The notes under the pieces are model-generated. The model was given only the letters and a program-made list of their open reading frames with translations. It was not told the DNA's origin and ran no database searches. 64,000 bases of DNA, from assembly GCF_900114015.1 (NCBI RefSeq), contig NZ_FORN01000018.1, positions 1 to 64,000 on the forward strand, given 5' to 3'. Both the position numbers and the translations under genes were made by a program. This DNA comes from Caulobacter sp. UNC279MFTsu5.1 (GTDB lineage: Bacteria; Pseudomonadota; Alphaproteobacteria; Caulobacterales; Caulobacteraceae). Positions 34,910 through 43,353 of the stretch are shown one piece after another. Within the stretch, counting starts at the first letter, position 1. Each line of letters opens with the position of its first letter.

Positions 34910-35680
34910 ATGCTGACCGATCCCCTGTTCTACGCCGTCGCCGTGCCCGCCGTGATCCTGCTGGGCCTGGCCAAGGGCGGGTTCGCGGGGATCGGGGTGG
35001 TGGCGGTGCCGATGATGGCGCTGGTCGTCTCGCCGGTGCTGGCCGCGGCGATCACCCTGCCGATCCTGCTGGCCCAGGACGTGGTCAGCGTCTGGTCGTT
35101 CCGCAAGACCTGGGACAGGGGCCTGCTGGTCCTGATGCTGCCGGCGGCGGCGGTCGGCATCTTCGTCGGCTGGCTGCTGGCGGCCCGGGTGTCGGTGGCG
35201 GCGGTCGAGCTGTCGATCGGCCTGATCTCGATCGCCTTCTCGCTGCAGCGGCTGTGGGCCGAGCGAGCGGTCAAGGCCGCCGAGGCGGTCGAGGCCGGGC
35301 CGGCGCGGCCCTGGCTGGGCGCCCTGTGCGGCGCGGTCGCCGGCTTCACCAGCCAGGTCGCCCACGCCGGCGGCCCGCCGTTCCAGATCTATGTCCTGCC
35401 CCGCCGCCTGCCGCGCGACGTGTTCATCGGCACCAGCGCCATCTTCTTCGCCACGGTCAACTGGATGAAGGTGCCGGCCTATGTGGCCCTGGGCCAGTTC
35501 ACGCCCCAGGTGCTGACCACGGCCGCCGTGCTGCTGCCCCTGGCCCTGGCCTCGACCTGGGCCGGCGTCTGGCTGGTGCGCCGCGTGCCCGCCGAGGGCT
35601 TCTACAAGGTCATCTACCTGCTGCTGATCGCGGTCGGCGCCAAGCTGGCCTGGGACGGGGCGCACGGGCTGCTGGGGTGA
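34910..35680 (+). CDS. Sulfite exporter TauE/SafE family membrane protein
   Basis: A 256-residue inner-membrane protein with about eight hydrophobic helices and the family repeats: VILLGLAKGGFAGIGVVAVPMMAL near the N-terminus and AVAGFTSQVAHAGGPPFQIYVLPRRLPRDVFIGTSAIFF in the middle. TauE/SafE proteins export sulfite, sulfoacetate or other organic sulfur compounds. No sulfur genes adjoin it, so the substrate is unknown. I took the ATG at 34910, downstream of the repeat element; the longer frame runs through that repeat and is rejected. Confidence 0.88.
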   Translation: MLTDPLFYAVAVPAVILLGLAKGGFAGIGVVAVPMMALVVSPVLAAAITLPILLAQDVVSVWSFRKTWDRGLLVLMLPAAAVGIFVGWLLAARVSVAAVELSIGLISIAFSLQRLWAERAVKAAEAVEAGPARPWLGALCGAVAGFTSQVAHAGGPPFQIYVLPRRLPRDVFIGTSAIFFATVNWMKVPAYVALGQFTPQVLTTAAVLLPLALASTWAGVWLVRRVPAEGFYKVIYLLLIAVGAKLAWDGAHGLLG

Positions 35681-35821
35681 CAACGGATTTTGCGTTTCAC
35701 CCCGTCGGATCTCACCCGCCGAACACCTCCCACCCTTCCAGCGTCAAATCGTCCCGCGCCCTATCCCAGCCACGATGATCGGCGTTTATATGTCATCGAT
35801 TGCGCGTACAGTGGGCGGGCC

Positions 35822-36535
35822 ATGACCGAGACGACCAGCATCATTCCGGCCCCGACGTCGGCCCCGGTCCCGGCGGTCGTCCAGGCCACGCACTATCCGA
35901 CGCCGGCCGCCAAGTGCGCCGACCTTGTGGTGCACCTGGCCGGCCTGGCCTGCGCCCTGCTGGGCGGCGGCATCATGCTGGGCCTGGCCTTCGGCCTGGG
36001 CTCGCTGAGCCAGGTGGCGGCCATCGCCGTCTACACCGTCGGCCTGATCACCATGCTGTCGCTGTCGACCGCCTACAACTTCGCCAAGGCCCGCTGGCGG
36101 CCGCTGCTGCGTCGCTTCGACCACGCCGGCATCTTCATCATGATCGCCGCGTCCTACACCCCGTTCACCACCCAGAACCTGCATGGCTGGTGGGCGATCG
36201 GCATGACCGCCGCCGTCTGGAGCGTGGCCGGGATCGGGGTGCTGGCCAAGCTGTTCCTGCCGGGCCTGGACAAGCGCTTCTGGGTCTTTTTGTACCTGGC
36301 CCTGGGCTGGCTGGTGCTGGTGGCCATCAAGCCGATGATCGCCGGCATGGGCTGGGTGGCCCTGCTGCTGCTGGCGATCGGCGGGGTGATCTATTCCACC
36401 GGCACGGTGTTCTACCTGATGAAGCGGCTGAAGTTCCGGCGGGCGATCTGGCACGGTCACGTGATCGGCGGCGCCGGCCTGCACTACGCCGCCGTGCTGG
36501 TCGGGGTGGTCCTGGCCTCGAGCGGCCACTCCTGA
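35822..36535 (+). CDS. Hemolysin III (HlyIII/PAQR) family membrane protein
   Basis: A 237-residue inner-membrane protein with seven hydrophobic helices. Family residues are visible: FDHAGIFIMIAASYTPF near 95-112 (Asp, His and the SYTPF motif) and IWHGHVIGGAGLHYAAV near 205-225 with the paired histidines; together these form the metal site of PAQR hydrolases. I used ATG 35822; the longer frame from 35690 adds 44 unrelated residues. It is followed after 7 bases by the patatin-like gene, suggesting a two-gene operon linked to membrane lipid metabolism. Confidence 0.9.
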   Translation: MTETTSIIPAPTSAPVPAVVQATHYPTPAAKCADLVVHLAGLACALLGGGIMLGLAFGLGSLSQVAAIAVYTVGLITMLSLSTAYNFAKARWRPLLRRFDHAGIFIMIAASYTPFTTQNLHGWWAIGMTAAVWSVAGIGVLAKLFLPGLDKRFWVFLYLALGWLVLVAIKPMIAGMGWVALLLLAIGGVIYSTGTVFYLMKRLKFRRAIWHGHVIGGAGLHYAAVLVGVVLASSGHS

Positions 36536-36542
36536 GCCACCC

Positions 36543-37877
36543 TTGAGCACGCCGTCCGACCCCAAGAATCCCGTCCAGGCCTTCTTCCGGGATCGCGCGG
36601 CCAACGCCCAACGCGCCAAGCGGGCCCCCGCCCCCGTCGGCCTGCCCGACAGCGCGATCGAGGCCGTCGGTTTCCCGGGCGTGCGGCTCAGCATCGACGA
36701 GGCCGACGAGACCCTGCGCGGCGTCGCCGACCGCCTGGCCCCGATGCGGCCGCTGCTGGGCCGCGAGGACTTCAACATCCTGGCCCTGTCGGGCGGAGCG
36801 GCCGGCGGCGCCTTCGGGGCCGGGGCGCTCGTCGGCCTGACCAAGGCCGGCACCCGGCCGCGGTTCGCCATCGTCACCGGCGTCAGCACCGGCGCCCTGA
36901 TCGCGCCGTTCGCCTTCCTCGGCCCGGACTGGGACGACCGCCTGGCCGACGCCTATATCGGCGGCCACGCCTCCGAACTGCTCAGCCTCAAGCGCCTAGG
37001 CCCGACCCTGGGTCTCAGCCTGTTCCGCGGCGACTCCCTGGACGGGCTGGTCGCGCCGTTCGTCGACCTGGACATGATCCAGGCCGTGGCTCGCGAGCAC
37101 GCCCGCGGCCGCCGCCTGCTGATCGCCACCACCAATCTCGACAGCCAGAAGGCGACGATCTGGGACATGGGCGAGATCGCCACCCGGGGCGGCGAGGACG
37201 CCGTACGGCTGTTCCGCGACGTGCTCGTGGCCTCGGCCACCCTGCCCGGCCTGTTCCCGCCCAAGCTGATCGATGTCGAAGCGGCCGACGGCGACGGCGG
37301 CATGGCCCGCTACCAGGAAATGCACGCCGACGGCGGCATCGCCGCGCCGCTGTTCCTGATGCCCGACGCCCTGCTGCGCTGGCGCGACCTGGGCCAGCGC
37401 CTGCGGCGCGGCCGGGTCTATGTGATCTTCAACACCGTGCTGGATCCCGCGCCCCGCACCACCCAGCCGGGCGTGGCCTCGATCATGGGGCGCAGCTTCG
37501 AGACCATGCTGCGGTTCTCGTACCGCCAGGCGCTGAGCGTGGCCGCCGGCTTCTGCGCCCGCCACAACCTGCCGCTCTGGTCCGCCTCGATCCCCGCCAG
37601 CTTCGAGAACTTCAACATGATGAAGTTCGAGACCGCGGTCATGCGCCAGACCTTCGACGACGCCGAGGCCCTGGCGATCAACGGCCGGCTGTGGTCCAGC
37701 GCCATCCCGACGCCCGAGCCCCTGTGGCGGGGCCTGTTCAAGCGCCTGCCGCCGACGCCGCGGCAGGTGGTCAAGGATCCCATCCTCGCGCCGGACACGA
37801 CCCTGGCCCCACCGGACGAGACGTTCGCCGAACAGGAGGCCCCGCGGCCGCCGGAACGGGACGAGCCTATTTCTTGA
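36543..37877 (+). CDS. Patatin-like phospholipase
   Basis: A 444-residue protein starting with TTG at 36543, seven bases after the HlyIII stop codon. The patatin domain (about 80-360) has the oxyanion LSGGAAGGAFGAGAL near 82, the nucleophile elbow GVSTGALIAPF near 117 (GxSxG) and the catalytic dyad Asp in DGGIAAPLF near 262. The N-terminal 75 residues are disordered and charged, and the C-terminus is Pro-rich. Likely cleaves acyl chains from phospholipids. A function with HlyIII in membrane lipid turnover is suggested by adjacency. Its 3' end overlaps the convergent zinc-ribbon gene by 11 bases. Confidence 0.9.
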   Translation: MSTPSDPKNPVQAFFRDRAANAQRAKRAPAPVGLPDSAIEAVGFPGVRLSIDEADETLRGVADRLAPMRPLLGREDFNILALSGGAAGGAFGAGALVGLTKAGTRPRFAIVTGVSTGALIAPFAFLGPDWDDRLADAYIGGHASELLSLKRLGPTLGLSLFRGDSLDGLVAPFVDLDMIQAVAREHARGRRLLIATTNLDSQKATIWDMGEIATRGGEDAVRLFRDVLVASATLPGLFPPKLIDVEAADGDGGMARYQEMHADGGIAAPLFLMPDALLRWRDLGQRLRRGRVYVIFNTVLDPAPRTTQPGVASIMGRSFETMLRFSYRQALSVAAGFCARHNLPLWSASIPASFENFNMMKFETAVMRQTFDDAEALAINGRLWSSAIPTPEPLWRGLFKRLPPTPRQVVKDPILAPDTTLAPPDETFAEQEAPRPPERDEPIS

Positions 37878-38202
37878 GGTAGCGGGCCCGCAGCTTCTCG
37901 ACGCGCGGCGGATCGGCCCGGAAGTCGCCGGCCAGGCCCAGGCGGGCGTTGCACGACGGACAGCGCACCGACTCCTCGTCGGCCAGTTCGGACGGCGGGT
38001 CGAAGCGCGTGCCGCAGGGCTTGCACTTGAAGTCGCCCGTCGGCGGCGGCGGCGCGGGCGGCGGCGGCTCGGGGGCTCTCAGCACCACGCGCTTGGCGCC
38101 GGCCGGCCGCGGGATACGCTCGAGCGGCGGCGGGCCGCCCGGCGCGGCGACGCCGCTCTTCAGGCTCAGGATCTTGCGGCGAGGAGGCTCGCTATCGCTC
38201 AT
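37867..38202 (-). CDS. Small zinc-ribbon hypothetical protein
   Basis: A 111-residue protein. The N-terminal half is basic and Pro-rich, with a long Pro/Ala stretch. The C-terminal half has a CKPCGTRFDPPSELADEE-x-CPSCNAR pattern, two CxxC knuckles 23 residues apart that could bind one Zn. It may be a nucleic-acid or protein-binding adaptor. It is not recognised beyond that. The 3' end overlaps the patatin gene tail-to-tail. Confidence 0.7.
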   Translation of the reverse strand: MSDSEPPRRKILSLKSGVAAPGGPPPLERIPRPAGAKRVVLRAPEPPPPAPPPPTGDFKCKPCGTRFDPPSELADEESVRCPSCNARLGLAGDFRADPPRVEKLRARYLKK

Positions 38203-38317
38203 GGCGCGTGATGGCTCGACTGGAGGCCCGGCGGAAGGCTCGATGATGGACGGGCGCTAGCTGCATGATCTGGGCCCGAAACTCAAGCGCCGAAGCACAT
38301 CGCCCCGGCGTGGCCGC

Positions 38318-39307
38318 CTACCAGTGCGGCCTGAGGCTGAACGAAAAGGCGACCATCTCGTCCTTCTGGGTGGCCATGCCCATGATCTGGTCCTTGGCCC
38401 TGATCTTGCGGTGCACATAGCCGAACGAGGCCTGCATGGGTCCCTTGCGCCAGGCCAGGCCGGCCTGGCCGTCGCCGACCAGCTTGCTGCTCGCGTCGGT
38501 GGTGACCCCCGCCCGGCTCCAGTCGCCGTCGCCGTTGCGCAGCATGTTCAGGCCCACGGCCTGGCCGCTGGCGGCGGCGAACATGTACCAGCGCCCGCGC
38601 TGGCCGAACTGGCGGCCGTCCTCGACGCCCAGCGAGTTGACGACCTGGTCGCCCATCTTCTTGCCGAACCGCACCGTGGCCCCGGCCTCGGCCGAGCCGC
38701 CGGCCCCGCCGAAGCCCAGGCCGGCGTGCGGCGTGACGTCCAGGGCGTACTTGCCGGCCCCCAGCGACACCGCCGCCGGCCAGCCGCGGGTGACGGTGAC
38801 GTCGACGTCGCGATCCTCGAAGCTGTCCTGCTCGGGCCGCACCAGGGCCAGGGGCCGGGTCCGCCCCTGCGGCGCGACGCTGGCCACCGACACGCGGACC
38901 GAGTCGACGGCGTGCGCGCCCTCGCCGACCACGAAGGCGTTGGACCGCCAGGTGACCGGGCCGCGGTCCTGGTAATAGCGGTTGGCGTCCAGCAGGCCGG
39001 CGTCGCCATAGGCGCCCGCGGGCGACAGCGCGAAGCTGGGATCGCTGGCGCGCCCGGTCCTGGCGGCGGGCGCCTCGGCGAAACCGACGGCGGCGCCGGC
39101 GGGGCGGACATTGCGGACGCCGAGATCGATCGGCGCGCCGGCGCGCATGTCGACGACGAAACTGGGCGAGGCGGCCTTGCGGGCGGCGCTCGACGTCTTA
39201 TTTGAAGGCCTGGACGACTTGGCGGATCCGATCGGCTGGGCCTGCGCCGCGGCGACAGCCAGCGCGCTTATCCCAATGATCGCGGCCAATGCCGTGTACG
39301 CGCGCAT
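38318..39307 (-). CDS. Secreted beta-barrel-like protein, possibly LpxR/DUF2219-related
   Basis: A 329-residue protein with a signal peptide (1-23, to QAQ). The C-terminal half has alternating beta-strand character: DVTPHAGLGFGGAGGSAEAGATVRFGKK, WYMFAAASGQAVGLNM, LVGDGQAGLAWRKGPMQASFGYVHRK, and an aromatic last residue (SFSLRPHW), features of an outer-membrane barrel. The order of these strands recalls DUF2219/LpxR lipid A 3'-O-deacylases. The N-terminal catalytic ND...TDRxYTNG region of that family is not apparent, so it may be a non-catalytic relative. The family call is tentative. Confidence 0.65.
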   Translation of the reverse strand: MRAYTALAAIIGISALAVAAAQAQPIGSAKSSRPSNKTSSAARKAASPSFVVDMRAGAPIDLGVRNVRPAGAAVGFAEAPAARTGRASDPSFALSPAGAYGDAGLLDANRYYQDRGPVTWRSNAFVVGEGAHAVDSVRVSVASVAPQGRTRPLALVRPEQDSFEDRDVDVTVTRGWPAAVSLGAGKYALDVTPHAGLGFGGAGGSAEAGATVRFGKKMGDQVVNSLGVEDGRQFGQRGRWYMFAAASGQAVGLNMLRNGDGDWSRAGVTTDASSKLVGDGQAGLAWRKGPMQASFGYVHRKIRAKDQIMGMATQKDEMVAFSFSLRPHW

Positions 39308-39420
39308 TCAGGTCCCCAGAACCCTTTGTCCCCGCGGAAAGCCTACTCGGAATTCGAACGGCGTCCATGGGACAAATCCCCACGTCATGAACATTTCTTA
39401 TTGGCTTAGGTTCCCGACGC

Positions 39421-39453
39421 GAAAACGGCGCCGCGGGGGTCCGCGACGCCGTT
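39421..39453 (-). terminator. Hairpin after nrdA
   Basis: AACGGCG-C-CGCGG (39424-39436) pairs with CCGCG-A-CGCCGTT (39441-39453), about 30 bases past the nrdA stop codon. On the minus strand the stem is followed by TTTTCGCG, a short U-tract. Plausible Rho-independent terminator. Confidence 0.7.
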
Positions 39454-39482
39454 GATGTCCAGGGTTTCCCGAGCGTCGGCCG

Positions 39483-41357
39483 CTACTGGCAGGCCAGGCA
39501 TTCCTCGTAGTCGGTCTTGGTCGGGGCGTCGAAGCCGTTGGCCGGCCCCGCCAGGGCGACGTCGGAACCGGCGTAGGACGCCCGCTGCACCGACTTGGAG
39601 CGCAGGTAGTACAGCGACTTCACGCCGCGCTCCCAGGCCTGCCAGTGCAGCATGTGCAGGTCCCACTTGTCGACGTCGCCGGGCAGGAAGATGTTCACCG
39701 ACTGGCTCTGGCAGACCTCCGGCGTGCGGTCGGCGGCCAGTTCGACCACCCAGCGCTGGTCCAGCTCGAAGGCGGTCTTGTAGACGTCCTTGTCGTCCTG
39801 GCTGAGGAAGTCCAGGTGCTGGACCGAGCCCTCGTTCTCCAGGATCGAGCCCCAGACCGCGTCGGTGTTCTGGCCCTTCTCCTCGAGAAGCTTCTCCAGG
39901 TAGGGGTTCTTGACGGCGAACGAGCCCGACAAGGTCTTGTGCGTATAGATATTGGCCGGGATCGGCTCGATGCCGGCCGAGGCGCCGCCGCAGATGATCG
40001 AGATAGAGGCGGTCGGGGCGATGGCCAGCTTGTGCGAGAAGCGCTCCATCGAACCGCGCTCGGCGGCGTCCGGGCACGGGCCCTTCTCCTCGCCGATGGC
40101 GATCGACGCCTTGTCGGCCTCGCGGCGCAGATGCTTGAACATCCGCATGTTCCAGCTCTTGGCCAGGGCGCTCTCGAACGGCACGTTCTGGCTTTGCAGG
40201 AAGCTGTGGAAGCCCATCAGGCCCAGGCCCACCGAGCGCTCGCGCATGGCGGCGTAGGCGGCGGTCGAGGCGGCGTCCGGGGCGCGGTCGATGAAGTCCT
40301 GCAGGACGTTGTCGAGGAAGCGCATGATGTCCTCGATGAACATCGGGTGGTCGCGCCATTCCAGGAACGTCTCGGCGTTGACCGACGACAGGCAGCAGAC
40401 GGCCGTGCGGTCCTTGCCCAGGTGGTCGACGCCGGTGTGCAGCATGATCTCGCTGCACAGGTTCGACTGGCGAACCTTCAGGCCCAGCTCGCGCTGGTGC
40501 TGGGGCATGGCGCGGTTCACGGTGTCGGAGAAGATCAGGTAGGGCTCGCCGGTCTGCAGGCGCAGCTCCAGAACCTTCTGCCACAGGGCGCGGGCGTCGA
40601 CCTCGCGCAGCACCTCGCCCGTCTTGGGCGAGCGCAGGCCGAACTTGTGGCCGTCGCGGACGGCGTGCATGAACTCGTCGGTGATCGAGATGCCGTGGTG
40701 CAGGTTCAGGGACTTGCGGTTGAAGTCGCCCGACGCCTTGCGGATCTCCAGGAACTCTTCGATCTCCGGGTGGTGGATGTCCAGATAGACGGCCGCCGAG
40801 CCGCGGCGCAGGGACCCTTGGCTGATCGCCAGGGTCAGGCTGTCCATCACGCGGATGAAGGGGATGATGCCGCTGGTCTGGCCCTGGCCCTTGACCTTCT
40901 CGCCGATCGACCGGACGCCGCCCCAGTAGGTGCCGATGCCGCCGCCGTTGGCCGCCAGCCAGACGTTCTCGTTCCAGACGCCCAGGATGCCGTCCAGGCT
41001 GTCGTTGACGGCGTTCAGGAAGCAGCTGATCGGCAGGCCGCGCTCGGCGCCGCCGTTGCTGAGCACCGGGGTCGACGGCATGAACCACAGCTTGCTCATG
41101 TAGTCGTAGACGCGCTGGGCGTGGTCGGCGTCGTCGGCGAAGGCCGTCGACACGCGGGCGAACATGTCCTGGTACGACTCGCCCGGCAGCAGGTAGCGGT
41201 CCTCCAGCGTAGTCTTGCCGAAATCGGTCAGCAGGGCGTCGCGCGAGCGGTCGACCTCGACCTTGCGCACCAGCGCCAGTTTCGGCCGTTCCGAGGTCCG
41301 CAGGCCTTCGGTGCGGGCCTGGGGGACAGCCGTCGTCTTCGCCGCTTCACTGCTCAT
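39483..41357 (-). CDS. nrdA: Class I ribonucleotide reductase, alpha subunit
   Basis: A 624-residue catalytic subunit that reduces ribonucleoside diphosphates. Active-site pieces are present: SNLCSEIML (Asn, Cys and Glu of the catalytic triad) near 290, paired redox cysteines in GLPISCFLN near 110 and AVCCLSSVNA near 315, radical-transfer tyrosines in SLYYLRSKS near 595, and the C-terminal CLACQ swinging-arm cysteines. It is shorter than E. coli NrdA (761). The 45 or so residues before the catalytic domain leave no room for an N-terminal ATP-cone, so overall-activity control by dATP through a cone is not expected. Start is ATG 41357. Confidence 0.96.
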   Translation of the reverse strand: MSSEAAKTTAVPQARTEGLRTSERPKLALVRKVEVDRSRDALLTDFGKTTLEDRYLLPGESYQDMFARVSTAFADDADHAQRVYDYMSKLWFMPSTPVLSNGGAERGLPISCFLNAVNDSLDGILGVWNENVWLAANGGGIGTYWGGVRSIGEKVKGQGQTSGIIPFIRVMDSLTLAISQGSLRRGSAAVYLDIHHPEIEEFLEIRKASGDFNRKSLNLHHGISITDEFMHAVRDGHKFGLRSPKTGEVLREVDARALWQKVLELRLQTGEPYLIFSDTVNRAMPQHQRELGLKVRQSNLCSEIMLHTGVDHLGKDRTAVCCLSSVNAETFLEWRDHPMFIEDIMRFLDNVLQDFIDRAPDAASTAAYAAMRERSVGLGLMGFHSFLQSQNVPFESALAKSWNMRMFKHLRREADKASIAIGEEKGPCPDAAERGSMERFSHKLAIAPTASISIICGGASAGIEPIPANIYTHKTLSGSFAVKNPYLEKLLEEKGQNTDAVWGSILENEGSVQHLDFLSQDDKDVYKTAFELDQRWVVELAADRTPEVCQSQSVNIFLPGDVDKWDLHMLHWQAWERGVKSLYYLRSKSVQRASYAGSDVALAGPANGFDAPTKTDYEECLACQ

Positions 41358-41363
41358 GATCAA

Positions 41364-41819
41364 AAATCCATAATCAATCAGCGAGTTCCGGAGAAGGGAA
41401 CGCCCCGTCCAGCCGCTATATCTTGTGGCCGAGGAGCCCCCTCAGCCCACATATGGGGCCACAGTGGCTAATGACTCGTCAACGACGAGATGCGCCTCGC
41501 GGGCGAGTTTTTTCTTAACAAGCTGTGAACGAACGACGGTCGCCTGGAAGATGCTGGGCAGGATCAAAGGGTTGCACGGCCTAGGCAATCGCCGCTGCGA
41601 CGCCCTGTCGCGGGCCACAAAGAAGTGATCCGGTCGCGGACTGGATTCCGCCGAAAAGCCCTTGCCTCGGCGAAGCTCCCGCCGACTGGCGATCCAACGC
41701 TCACGGCGCATCTTTCGCCCTCCCGCGCGCGCCCTTCGGTTTGGCGCGAAGGCGCGCGACGCAAAAGAAAAGGGCCCGGCGTCGCCGCCGGGCCCTCAAC
41801 TTCGGTGGTGATCTTGATC
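41364..41819. promoter_or_regulatory. 456-base nrdA upstream region with candidate NrdR box
   Basis: Bases 41413-41428 (CCGCTATATCTTGTGG) match 12 of 16 positions of the NrdR box consensus ACACwATATATwGTGT, about 56 bases upstream of nrdA. A CATATG palindrome at 41450-41455 is centred 32 bases away but otherwise matches weakly, so a second box is uncertain. 41470-41760 shows no gene or motif I can name. The ompA terminator lies at 41762-41797. Confidence 0.55.
41762..41797 (-). terminator. Terminator of the OmpA-family gene
   Basis: A 10-bp perfect stem AGGGCCCGGC / GCCGGGCCCT (41771-41780 and 41787-41796) with a six-base loop. On the minus strand it is followed by a U-rich TTTTCTTTT, 24 bases past the gene's stop codon. 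Confidence 0.92.
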
Positions 41820-43025
41820 TTAGAAGTTGATCGAGATCGTGGAACGGCGGTTCAGCGGTTCCTTCACACCGTCGCCGGTGGCGACGGCCGGGGCGCTTTC
41901 ACCCTTCCAGTCAACGGCCAGGGTGTCGGCGGCGACACCGGCGCCGACCAGGGCGTCAGCCACGGCCTTCGCACGACGCTCCGAGAGCTTGGCGTTGTAC
42001 TTCGGCGAACCCGAGGTGTCGGTGTGACCGACAACCACCAGCTTGGTGGCGTGACCCGAGGTCGCGTAGGTCGCGGCTTCCGAAACCACCGACTGGGCTT
42101 CCGGCGTCAGCACGTACTGATCGAACGGGAAGTAGACGATGAACTCGCGCGCTTCGTACTGCACCGGCGGCGGAGGCGGCGGGGGCGGAGGAGGCGGCGG
42201 GGGCGGAGGCGGAGGCGGCGGGGGCGGCGGGGGCGGCGGCGGCGGGGGCGGCGGAGCGGCGAAGGAATAGCGCAGACCGACGGTCAGCGATTGGTCCTTG
42301 TACTGGCCCTCGAACGCGCCGGGGTTGATCGGGCCCGAGCCGGTGGTTTGCCAGGCGTGATCCTGGGTCGCGAACCAGCGATAGGTCACGTCGACCTTCA
42401 GCTTGTCGGTCGCCTTGATCGAAGCGCCGGCGATGGCCTGCCACGCGACGGCGATGTCGTCGTCGTCGGCGGTCAGGTTCTGGATGGCCGGGTTGGTCGC
42501 GGTGACCGGACCGACGCCGCTGAACTGACCCAGCGCGTCGACGTCCAGGCGGTTGATGCCCACGCCGGCGCCCAGGAAGGGGTTGATCCACGAGTCCGGC
42601 GCGAAATCGTACAGGACGTTGACCATCAGCGACCAGGAGTCGATCGAGCCCGACGGGCTGCCGCAGGTCGGAGCGGCCGCGGTGCGGGTCACGCCGGGCG
42701 TGCAGAGCGCGTACGGCTGCTGACGGACCGGGTTGCCGCGAACGCTGGTCAGGTCGCCGGGGCGATAGCCGCCCTCGACTTCGGCGCGCCAGTTCGGGTT
42801 GAACTGGTAGCCCAGGCGGACGAAGCCGGCCCAGTCGTTGTCGGTCGACCAGGTCCAGTGCGCCGGAGCGCCATCCCGCAGGGCCAAGTCTGATTCGGTA
42901 TTGATGCCCTCGGGCCAGTGATAGCCGAGGTCGACCGCGCCGTACCAGCCGGTCTCTTGGGCCGAAGCGGCGCCAGCGGCGAACACCGCGGCCAGAGCCA
43001 CTCCCGCCAGGAGTTGGAGTTTCAT
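41820..43025 (-). CDS. OmpA family outer-membrane protein with long polyproline linker
   Basis: A 401-residue outer-membrane protein. Signal peptide 1-22 (to ASA), an eight-stranded-type beta-barrel domain (about 24-245, with WYGAVDLGYHWPEG at the start and VGLRYSFA at the end), a run of about 30 consecutive prolines (about 250-282), then a C-terminal OmpA/peptidoglycan-binding domain (about 285-400). That domain carries IVYFPFDQYVLTPEAQ, VVGHTDTSGSPKYNAKLSERRAKAV, with the Asp and Arg that bind diaminopimelate. It ties the outer membrane to the cell wall. The polyproline run is encoded by GGC/GGG-rich repeats at about 42164-42255 and is prone to length variation. Confidence 0.93.
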   Translation of the reverse strand: MKLQLLAGVALAAVFAAGAASAQETGWYGAVDLGYHWPEGINTESDLALRDGAPAHWTWSTDNDWAGFVRLGYQFNPNWRAEVEGGYRPGDLTSVRGNPVRQQPYALCTPGVTRTAAAPTCGSPSGSIDSWSLMVNVLYDFAPDSWINPFLGAGVGINRLDVDALGQFSGVGPVTATNPAIQNLTADDDDIAVAWQAIAGASIKATDKLKVDVTYRWFATQDHAWQTTGSGPINPGAFEGQYKDQSLTVGLRYSFAAPPPPPPPPPPPPPPPPPPPPPPPPPPPPPPVQYEAREFIVYFPFDQYVLTPEAQSVVSEAATYATSGHATKLVVVGHTDTSGSPKYNAKLSERRAKAVADALVGAGVAADTLAVDWKGESAPAVATGDGVKEPLNRRSTISINF

Positions 43026-43353
43026 ATCAAGAGCCCTCTATTGCCCTGCACCGGCCGAGACCGACCGAGCATTGTTATACCAAGGCGCACGATCCGCGAA
43101 AGTGTCAGCAGAGCAACACCTGCCAGGTTTCGGCGCCCCCTTAGAGAAGACGCCGCGAACACCTGACCGCCCCCACAGAATCAACTTCCGAGCGTTTCGG
43201 CTGACTGTCTCGGAAAAAGCGCCAGCGTGGTACCGGTTCGCACGTGAATCCGCGCAGCGCAAGGCCTTGAGCACGTTTTGCCCTGCGCAGACGCCTAAAA
43301 ACGTCGCATTCGGCCGCGAATTCCACCGCAGCGCACAAAGGGCGCCGGCTACC
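43026..43353. other. 328-base intergenic region upstream of the OmpA-family gene
   Basis: It lies between the OmpA-family gene (minus) and the end of the ABC permease gene (minus). It must hold the OmpA promoter. Several overlapping short open frames here run in both directions without a ribosome-binding site, so I see no gene in it. No terminator for the efflux operon is obvious. Confidence 0.6.

Noticed and set aside
33850..35778. Plus-strand open frame of 642 codons across GST, repeat and TauE/SafE
   Set aside because: It overlaps two confident genes in another frame and runs through a family A repeat.
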